A stretch of 5,653 bases of DNA from NCBI GenBank assembly GCA_002297865.1, contig DBKX01000168.1:1-5653 (forward strand). Direction: 5' to 3'. The DNA is from Lachnoclostridium sp. UBA739. GTDB taxonomy: Bacteria; Bacillota_A; Clostridia; Lachnospirales; Lachnospiraceae. The translations under genes were made by a program, and so were the position numbers. The notes beneath the pieces are model-generated. The model saw only the letters and a program-made list of their open reading frames with translations, had not been told where the DNA came from and did not search any database. Of this stretch, positions 1 to 5,060 are shown piece by piece; the stretch's first letter is position 1, and each line of letters begins with the position of its first letter.

Positions 1-553
1 TAAATTTTATGAAAATACAGTCAATGCTGATATGAGCGAGCAGTATCAGCAATTTTTGAAATTCCTTAACCAAGGTGCTAAGATTCTTGATTTGGGTTGT
101 GGTTCGGGGCGTGATAGCAAATATTTTATTGATAATGGGTATAAGATTATTGCCATTGATGGGTCAGAAAAGCTGTGTGAGATGGCAAGTCATTTGATTG
201 GGCAGCAAGTGAAATGTATGGATTTCGAAAATATATCGTTTGAAAATGAATTTGATGGAGTTTGGGCTTGTGCTTCTTTACTACATGTTGACAAAAAAGA
301 AATACCTAATATAATGCAGAAATTAAATGAGTCATTAAAGCAAGATGGAGTTATTTATTGCTCGTTTAAATATGGAGAAAAGGCTGGACATAGGAATGGA
401 CGTTATTTTTTGGATATGACGGAAGAACTCTTTGAAAATTTAATTAGTAAAGTTGGAAAATATAAAGTTTTAGAGATGTATGTAACTGGTGATGTTAGGG
501 TGAGAAGAGACCATGAGAAATGGTTAAATGTAGTACTGAAGAAAAGTATGTAG
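1..553 (+). CDS. Class I SAM-dependent methyltransferase, 5' end outside window
   Basis: Transfers a methyl group from S-adenosylmethionine to an unidentified small-molecule or protein acceptor; cytosolic. Motif I is clear: LDLGCGSGRD at bases 86-115, the glycine-rich SAM loop. It is followed by IIAIDGSE, whose acidic Asp (bases 158-160) would bind the ribose of SAM, and then by FDGVWACASLLHV, the usual motif IV/post-motif region. The C-terminus (RRDHEKWLNVVLKK) is a typical closing strand. An internal ATG at 32 has no Shine-Dalgarno site, and the frame stays open to base 2, reading KFYENTVNADMSE. Relatives usually carry this Tyr/Asn/Asp-rich N-terminal helix before the SAM fold, so the gene very probably begins upstream and base 32 is not the start. 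No substrate can be named. The stop (551-553) directly abuts the stop of the minus-strand remnant that follows. Confidence 0.85.
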   Translation, partial: KFYENTVNADMSEQYQQFLKFLNQGAKILDLGCGSGRDSKYFIDNGYKIIAIDGSEKLCEMASHLIGQQVKCMDFENISFENEFDGVWACASLLHVDKKEIPNIMQKLNESLKQDGVIYCSFKYGEKAGHRNGRYFLDMTEELFENLISKVGKYKVLEMYVTGDVRVRRDHEKWLNVVLKKSM

Positions 554-757
554 TCAGTCTGGAAAATAGTGTATATATAGTATATATAAAACTCCAAAAC
601 AGGCAGCTACCCTTCCCACGTCACTCAGTACTTTCTCCGTTTGTTCCTTAACTTCGGCACTCTTCGATGTAATCTTCTGTGAATTCTCATTTATCTCTTC
701 TGTACCATGATCCAACTGTTCTTGCGATTCAGTAATCGTTTGAATCACGTTATCTTA
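554..757 (-). pseudogene. Probable remnant of a methyl-accepting chemotaxis protein C-terminus
   Basis: Read on the minus strand, the frame opens after a stop at 755-757. It gives a hydrophilic stretch rich in Glu, Gln, Ser, Thr and Asn (ITESQEQLDHGTEEINENSQ and onward to KEQTEKVLSDVGRVAACF). This is the composition and heptad-like character of the C-terminal signalling helix of a methyl-accepting chemotaxis protein. The frame then runs through a low-complexity TATATA stretch that encodes an unlikely tail (VLYILYIHYFPD) and stops at 554-556. No sensor, membrane or HAMP part exists: upstream on this strand lies the promoter of the ABC exporter. The only possible start is a GTG at 748 without a Shine-Dalgarno site. 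I infer a decayed 3' fragment left by a deletion. It could instead be a chance coiled-coil-like frame; the family call rests on composition and pattern only. Confidence 0.5.
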
Positions 758-800
758 CTAATACAACGCAAAAAGGTTATGCCAAAAAAAAACGAAAATG

Positions 801-809
801 TGCTATACT
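801..809 (+). promoter_or_regulatory. Extended -10 promoter for the ABC exporter
   Basis: TGCTATACT matches the extended -10 form TGnTATAAT with one mismatch in the hexamer (804-809). No convincing -35 hexamer lies 16-18 bp upstream, which is acceptable for extended -10 promoters. Transcription would start near base 816, leaving a leader of about 25 nt that contains the Shine-Dalgarno AAAGGA (827-832). Confidence 0.5.
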
Positions 810-841
810 AGACTTTAAAAGGAAAGAAAGGATTAATAAAA

Positions 842-2560
842 GTGTTAAAAAGATTTATAAAATACTATCAGCCACATAGAATATTATTTATACTAGACAT
901 GCTTGCATCTTTTCTAGTGTCAGTAATAGGTATTGTATATCCCATTGTAACTCGAAATATGCTAAATAATCTTATCCCGAATCGTAATTACCGGATGATA
1001 ATCTTTGCAGGTATTACCTTATTTATGCTTTATTTTATTCGTATGTTATTACGTTACTTTATTCAGTATCAGGGGCATGTTATGGGAGTCAAGATGCAGG
1101 CACAGATGCGTCGTGATATGTTTCATCATCTCGAAAAGCTTCCATACAGTTTCTTTGATGAACATGAAACAGGAAAGATTATGTCTAGAATGACCAATGA
1201 TTTAATGGATATAAGCGAACTGGCTCATCATGGACCTGAGAATATCATTATCTGTTCCATTACAATTATTACATCATTCGTGTACCTTGGAACGATCAAT
1301 TGGGGATTAACACTAATCATTTTTGCCTGTGTACCAATCTTAGTGTTCATATCACTTTCTTTACGTGTTAGAATGCGTAAAGCATTTAAGAAAAGTAGAG
1401 AAGCAGTTGCCAGGATTAATGCATCTCTTGAAAGCAGTATATCTGGTATTCGCGTTACCAAGGCATTTACCAATGCAGAGGAAGAATCGAAGAAGTTTGA
1501 GATAGGAAATGAAGAGTTCGTCAGTTCACGTCGTGATGCTTATAAAGCCATGGGACAGTTTTTCTCAACGACCTCTTTTGTAACAGACGTATTCAATGTA
1601 ATTGTATTGATTGCAGGAGGTTTGTTCTTATATAAGGGTCATATTAATTTTGGTGACTACTCAGCATTTATTGTTTCGATTAATCTATTCTTATCACCGC
1701 TTACAACATTAATTAATTTTATGGAACAGTATCAAAGTGGAGTTACAGGATTTGAACGTTTCCTTGAGATTATGGATCAGGAGCCTGAGAAAGATAGTAA
1801 AGGAGCAGTGCCCGCTGGTAAGCTGGAAGGACATATATCGTTCCAGGATGTGAGCTGCAGCTACGATGAAGACAAAGAGGTATTAAGCCATGTGAATCTG
1901 GATATTGCCAAGGGCAAAAAGTTTGCTCTGGTTGGACCAAGTGGTGGTGGCAAGACAACAATCTGCCATTTGATTCCTCATTTTTATGAAATTTCCTCTG
2001 GGAAAATACTCATTGATAATAAAGATATTCGTGATATTACCATGGAATCTTTACGTAAAAACATTGGTATCGTGCAGCAGGATGTTTATTTGTTCAATGC
2101 CAGCATACGAGATAACATTTTGTATGGAAGACTAGATGCCACAGAAGAAGAGGTTGTGGAAGCTGCAAAGAAAGCAAACATTCATGACTATATCCTAACA
2201 ATGGAACATGGTTACGATACGCAGATTGGAGAACGAGGGGTTCGTTTGTCTGGTGGTCAGAAACAGCGTTTGAGTATAGCACGTGTATTTCTAAAGAATC
2301 CATCCATTCTTATTCTGGATGAAGCAACCAGTGCACTGGATAATACCACTGAGATTTTGATACAGCAAGCACTTGACGAATTGGGTAAAGGCAGAACAAC
2401 GATTACAGTTGCACATCGTCTATCAACGGTTAAAAATGCCGATGAGATTGCTGTTATTGCGGATGGTCAAATTGTAGAACAGGGCAATCATGAAAAGCTG
2501 ATGGAACTAGATGGTATGTATAAGAAGTTATACAGTTTACAATTTCGTGATACTGAGTAG
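842..2560 (+). CDS. ABC exporter half-transporter (fused membrane and ATPase domains), YwjA/MsbA-type
   Basis: A 572-residue membrane protein expected to dimerise and use ATP hydrolysis to export a hydrophobic or amphipathic substrate; the substrate cannot be read from sequence. Residues 1-300 form the membrane domain, with six hydrophobic segments near 14-37, 52-73, 135-152, 155-175, 245-264 and 273-294. Residues about 330-572 are the ATPase: A-loop Tyr341, Walker A GPSGGGKT at 365-372, Q-loop Gln413, signature LSGGQ at 469-473, Walker B ending in Asp493 with catalytic Glu494, and switch His525. All are canonical, so a homodimer could have two working sites, and no partner half-transporter is adjacent. 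The motif AHHGPEN (128-134) is reminiscent of Bacillus YwjA. The start is GTG, supported by AAAGGA nine bases upstream and an in-frame stop at 809-811; no upstream ATG is available. The stop TAG is followed immediately by TGA. The S8 peptidase follows after 60 bp with no terminator seen between them. Confidence 0.95.
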   Translation: MLKRFIKYYQPHRILFILDMLASFLVSVIGIVYPIVTRNMLNNLIPNRNYRMIIFAGITLFMLYFIRMLLRYFIQYQGHVMGVKMQAQMRRDMFHHLEKLPYSFFDEHETGKIMSRMTNDLMDISELAHHGPENIIICSITIITSFVYLGTINWGLTLIIFACVPILVFISLSLRVRMRKAFKKSREAVARINASLESSISGIRVTKAFTNAEEESKKFEIGNEEFVSSRRDAYKAMGQFFSTTSFVTDVFNVIVLIAGGLFLYKGHINFGDYSAFIVSINLFLSPLTTLINFMEQYQSGVTGFERFLEIMDQEPEKDSKGAVPAGKLEGHISFQDVSCSYDEDKEVLSHVNLDIAKGKKFALVGPSGGGKTTICHLIPHFYEISSGKILIDNKDIRDITMESLRKNIGIVQQDVYLFNASIRDNILYGRLDATEEEVVEAAKKANIHDYILTMEHGYDTQIGERGVRLSGGQKQRLSIARVFLKNPSILILDEATSALDNTTEILIQQALDELGKGRTTITVAHRLSTVKNADEIAVIADGQIVEQGNHEKLMELDGMYKKLYSLQFRDTE

Positions 2561-2563
2561 TGA

Positions 2564-2593
2564 ATAACATATGGACACTTTCTTTCATACAAT
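2564..2593 (+). promoter_or_regulatory. Possible promoter for the S8 peptidase
   Basis: ATAACA (2564-2569, 4 of 6 to TTGACA) lies 18 bp before TACAAT (2588-2593, 5 of 6 to TATAAT). Initiation near base 2600 would leave about 20 nt before the ATG at 2621 and would make a start at GTG 2603 almost leaderless. Weak -35; read-through from the exporter gene is an equally good explanation of expression. Confidence 0.3.
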
Positions 2594-2611
2594 AAAGGAA
2601 AAGTGTTTACT

Positions 2612-2616
2612 GAGGT
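2612..2616 (+). promoter_or_regulatory. Ribosome binding site deciding the S8 peptidase start
   Basis: GAGGT ends five bases before ATG 2621. An alternative in-frame GTG at 2603 has only AAAGGA at 2594-2599, with its GGA just three bases from the start codon, which is too close for normal initiation. ATG 2621 also gives the N-terminus MNSEKIDNQLKLALD, the style usual for this family. Confidence 0.6.
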
Positions 2617-2620
2617 AGCA

Positions 2621-4390
2621 ATGAACAGTGAGAAGATTGACAACCAGTTAAAGCTGGCTTTGGACTCGTCGGTTGAGCAAAGAGAGAAGACGGCGGACTT
2701 AAATCTTGGATATGATGCGGCAAACAATACCTGGGAGCTGATTGTGCGATATGCAGAGAGCCTTGACAATATTCGTCGGGAATTAGAGATTTCTGTGGTG
2801 GAGCTGCTTGCGGGTTATGCAATTATTACAATTCCGCAGTATTTGATTGGCCGTTTGAGTGAATACCCTCAGATTGAGTATATTGAGATGCCACGAGGAC
2901 TTTTTTTTGCTGTTACCAGTGGCAAAAGTGCATCTTGTATAACACCAGTACAGAGTTCGCCATCAGGACTTTTTGGCTCAGGCATATTAGTGGCAGTGCT
3001 GGATTCAGGCATTGATTATTCCCATCCTGACTTTCGCAATGAGGATGGAACTACTCGTATCTTAGATTTATGGGATCAGACGATTCCAGCATCAGGTGAC
3101 AATGCGCCTCCCGAGGGCTATACATCTGGAACCTTATATACACAAATGCAAATTAATGAGGCATTGCGTGCGAAGACAAGACAAGAGCGTTTTAATATAG
3201 TCCCAAGTCAGGATCTGTCTGGTCACGGAACCCATGTAACAGGTATATTAGCAGGTGGTGGGAGAGGGCAGCAAAATGCACCAAGAGGTGTTGCACCTCA
3301 GAGTGAACTTCTCATTGTAAAATTAGGAGCATCTACAACAGACAGCTTTCCAAGGACAACACAGCTTATGCAAGGGCTTGATTTTGTAGTGCGGCGTGCC
3401 ATTGAGTTGCAACGTCCCCTTTCAGTTAATATCAGTTTTGGTAATAATTATGGTTCTCATGCCAATAACTCCATTCTAGAACAGTATATTAATGATGTAT
3501 CGGGACTTTGGAAAAATACCATAGTAATAGGTTCGGGCAATGAAGGTTCTTCTTCTAGGCATCATTCGGGTGTTTTAGTAGAAGGAGAAATACAGAATGT
3601 TGAAATGTCTGTAGCTAGTGGTGAAAGAACTATTAATATGCAGATTTGGAAGAACTTCTATGATGATTTTGATATCACGATTCATGCGCCTGGAGATACC
3701 AGTTCGGGAACAATAACCAGGACAGCAGGCAAGCAGCAGTTTGTGTTAGAAGAAACACAGGTTTTTCTGTACTATGGAGAACCTACACCGTACAATCGTT
3801 TGCAGGAAATCTATATTGAAATGATTCCTGCGACCGGCAATGACTTTTTGACAGAGGGGATCTGGCGGTTTGAATTTACACCACGCAGGATTGTAACAGG
3901 GGATTATTACATGTGGTTTCCCATTGCAGAACGAGTGAATCCTACAACGAAATTCCTTCGTCCATCACTTACTACAACATTAACGGTTCCTGCTACTTCA
4001 TCAAAGGCAATTACGGTTGGGGCCTATGACAGTGACACCGATAGTTTGGCATTTTTCTCAGGTCGCGGTTATACCTTGACTGGTCAGGTTAAGCCGGATT
4101 TGGTGGCACCAGGAGTAAATATTTTGTCAAGTGCGCCAAATGGAGGGTATACCCAAAAGACAGGAACGTCTATGGCAACGCCATTTGTGGCAGGTGCAGC
4201 AGCCCTTTTAATGGAATGGGGAATTGTCAGAGGATTTGATCCATTTTTATATGGAGAAAAGGTGAAGGCGTACTTGATTGCCGGTGCGAGACAATTGGCG
4301 TTTGCTCCTGAGTACCCCAATCCAGAGGTGGGATTTGGGGCATTGTGCCTGATGGATACGTTTCGGTATATTGGAGTCCGGGATATATAG
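2621..4390 (+). CDS. Csp-like S8 (subtilisin-family) serine peptidase
   Basis: A 589-residue serine endopeptidase; start chosen at ATG 2621 (see its ribosome binding site). Catalytic residues are all present: Asp128 in AVLDSGIDYSHPDF, His202 in GHGTHVTG, oxyanion Asn307 in GSGNEGSS, and Ser517 in GTSMATPFVAG. About 100 N-terminal residues (TWELIVRY, IEYIEMPRGLFFAV) form a prodomain like that of the clostridial Csp proteases, probably removed or retained after self-cleavage near the SASCITPVQ segment. Between Asn307 and Ser517, roughly residues 315-455 are a beta-rich insertion (MQIWKNFYDDFDITIHAP and onward), matching the jelly-roll domain known in CspB. There is no signal peptide or membrane segment, so the protein is cytosolic or sits inside the spore. 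In Clostridium, Csp proteases activate the cortex hydrolase SleC during germination. No sleC is visible here, and Lachnospiraceae often carry several paralogues of unknown role, so a germination function is only a possibility. Confidence 0.92.
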   Translation: MNSEKIDNQLKLALDSSVEQREKTADLNLGYDAANNTWELIVRYAESLDNIRRELEISVVELLAGYAIITIPQYLIGRLSEYPQIEYIEMPRGLFFAVTSGKSASCITPVQSSPSGLFGSGILVAVLDSGIDYSHPDFRNEDGTTRILDLWDQTIPASGDNAPPEGYTSGTLYTQMQINEALRAKTRQERFNIVPSQDLSGHGTHVTGILAGGGRGQQNAPRGVAPQSELLIVKLGASTTDSFPRTTQLMQGLDFVVRRAIELQRPLSVNISFGNNYGSHANNSILEQYINDVSGLWKNTIVIGSGNEGSSSRHHSGVLVEGEIQNVEMSVASGERTINMQIWKNFYDDFDITIHAPGDTSSGTITRTAGKQQFVLEETQVFLYYGEPTPYNRLQEIYIEMIPATGNDFLTEGIWRFEFTPRRIVTGDYYMWFPIAERVNPTTKFLRPSLTTTLTVPATSSKAITVGAYDSDTDSLAFFSGRGYTLTGQVKPDLVAPGVNILSSAPNGGYTQKTGTSMATPFVAGAAALLMEWGIVRGFDPFLYGEKVKAYLIAGARQLAFAPEYPNPEVGFGALCLMDTFRYIGVRDI

Positions 4391-4397
4391 AAGGTAG

Positions 4398-4433
4398 AAA
4401 AGGAATGAGTGTGAGAAGCATTCATTCCTTTTT
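4398..4433 (+). terminator. Strong intrinsic terminator after the S8 peptidase
   Basis: Eight bases after the stop, bases 4398-4412 pair with 4418-4432 around a five-base loop GAGAA: 15 consecutive pairs, two of them G-U. The 3' arm ends in TTTTT (4429-4433) and continues TGTATTTG. It separates the exporter-peptidase unit from the ACP operon. Confidence 0.9.
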
Positions 4434-4501
4434 GTATTTGCAATATGTAAATAGAGGATAGTTATCGTTTAGTTAGAAAAAAATAATTAGTAAGTAAATC
4501 G

Positions 4502-4557
4502 AATTTAGAAATATTAGGACTTTATCATAAATGATTCATAAATTTAGAAATATTAGG
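4502..4557 (+). repeat. Two exact 17-bp direct repeats upstream of the ACP operon
   Basis: AATTTAGAAATATTAGG occurs at 4502-4518 and again at 4541-4557, 39 bp apart start to start, and both are followed by a purine and C. Between them TCATAAAT is itself repeated at 4525 and 4536, an 11-bp step. The units are asymmetric, lie upstream of the proposed promoter and are outside any gene, as expected of activator sites. Some AraC-type regulators bind 17-bp asymmetric direct repeats, but the regulator here is unknown. A much looser similar stretch (TTAGAAA, then ATTAG) sits at 4473-4490. Confidence 0.7.
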
Positions 4558-4569
4558 GCAATTTAATTG

Positions 4570-4587
4570 ACATTAAGTCTATAATGT
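4570..4587. promoter_or_regulatory. Small inverted repeat, possible operator
   Basis: ACATTA (4570-4575) and TAATGT (4582-4587) are perfect 6-bp inverted arms separated by six bases. The right arm overlaps the proposed -35 hexamer, so a dimeric repressor bound here would block the promoter. Short arms in AT-rich DNA can arise by chance. Confidence 0.3.
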
Positions 4588-4615
4588 GACAAAATAAAAA
4601 TGCATACTATATAAC
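4586..4615 (+). promoter_or_regulatory. Sigma-A-type promoter for the ACP-ketosynthase operon
   Basis: GTGACA (4586-4591, 5 of 6 to TTGACA) precedes TATAAC (4610-4615, 5 of 6 to TATAAT) by 18 bp; TATATA at 4608-4613 with a 16-bp spacer is an overlapping option. Transcription would begin near base 4622, just before the 5' strand of the leader stem. A perfect TTGACA (4567) and a perfect TATAAT (4580) also occur but are only 7 bp apart and cannot work together. Confidence 0.5.
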
Positions 4616-4621
4616 AGTTTT

Positions 4622-4783
4622 TATAGGTAATTGCGAAACTAGCTCGAATGAGATAGATGTAAATTACTCTGTTGCACGAGAAAGTTACGCAGGGGTGCTA
4701 CAATGGCAGACAGGGCTTTTGTTTTGTCATAAATATCGTTTCGCAAACGCCCAAAAATGATTTTATGAAAAGGAGAAGAGAGT
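4622..4783 (+). promoter_or_regulatory. Structured 5' leader with competing stems, candidate RNA switch
   Basis: This untranslated leader of about 160 nt precedes the ACP gene. Its 5' strand (4631-4646) can form a local stem with 4677-4692: about 13 pairs in three blocks, broken by one A-A mismatch and a 2x2 internal loop, with a roughly 30-nt apical loop. Alternatively TTGCGAAAC (4631-4639) pairs perfectly over 9 bp with GTTTCGCAA (4738-4746). The same downstream strand can instead form a local hairpin, CGTTT-CGC-AAACG (4737-4749), or GGGC/GCCC plus TTTG/CAAA with 4713-4721. These structures exclude one another. No U-tract follows any stem, so control would act on translation or RNA stability rather than by an intrinsic terminator. 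It matches no riboswitch class that I can recognise. Confidence 0.45.
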
Positions 4784-5059
4784 ATGGAAACAAAATTAGA
4801 AAAACAAGTATTAGAAATGATTATTGACAAATTAGGTTTAGAGGATGTAAATCCAGATGAAATCGATTACGATGCACCTATATTTGAATCATATGCAGAA
4901 GATGGAGAAGGTCTTGGATTGGATTCTGTAGATGCATTAGAATTAGTTGTTGGCTTGAAAGAAGTGTTTGATGTTAAAGTTAGTGATGAAGATATGGCTA
5001 TCTTTAGAAGTGTATCCTCTATTGCTGATTATATCCGTGAAGTAAAAGGTGTTGAATAG
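4784..5059 (+). CDS. Acyl carrier protein, type II fatty-acid/polyketide-like
   Basis: A 91-residue acidic carrier protein that would hold growing acyl chains on a phosphopantetheine arm. The attachment site is Ser48 in GLGLDSVDALELVVGLKEVF. The usual DSL reads DSV here, and the preceding EDGEGLGLDS is closer to carrier proteins of aryl-polyene and related type II pathways than to the housekeeping AcpP form. The C-terminal helix IV region (FRSVSSIADYIREV) is complete, and the length is slightly above the roughly 75-80 residues of AcpP. The start is firm: AAGGAG at 4770-4775, eight bases before ATG. It is the first gene of its operon behind a dedicated promoter and structured leader, and the ketosynthase starts one base after its stop. 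The specific product is unknown; a second FAS carrier protein is the alternative. Confidence 0.92.
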   Translation: METKLEKQVLEMIIDKLGLEDVNPDEIDYDAPIFESYAEDGEGLGLDSVDALELVVGLKEVFDVKVSDEDMAIFRSVSSIADYIREVKGVE

Positions 5060-5060
5060 T

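Noticed and set aside
571..588. TATATATAGTATATATA as a promoter or replication-type AT element.
   Set aside because: Simple AT-dinucleotide sequence between convergent stops with no partner elements.
726..746. Inverted repeat GATTCA...TGAATC as a possible operator for the exporter.
   Set aside because: It falls within the receptor-like remnant codons, far upstream of the promoter, and 6-bp arms are expected by chance.
4084..4443. Minus-strand open frame of 119 codons over the peptidase 3' end.
   Set aside because: It lies antisense to the catalytic Ser region of the peptidase and covers its terminator; no domain signature.
4691..4712. AGGGGTGCTACAA resembling the T-box antiterminator sequence AGGGTGGTACC.
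   Set aside because: Key bases differ, there is no terminator/antiterminator pair, and the downstream genes are not aminoacyl-tRNA or amino-acid related.
4631..4716. Resemblance to the c-di-GMP-I (GEMM) riboswitch: ACGCA after a hairpin, then TGGCAG and CAGG.
   Set aside because: The strongly conserved GCAAAC and GGACGCAAAGCC contexts are absent, and the stems do not fit the GEMM layout. A covariance search would settle it.
4713..4752. GGGC...GCCC hairpin considered as an intrinsic terminator.
   Set aside because: It is followed by AAAAATGA rather than a T tract, so it cannot terminate on the plus strand.
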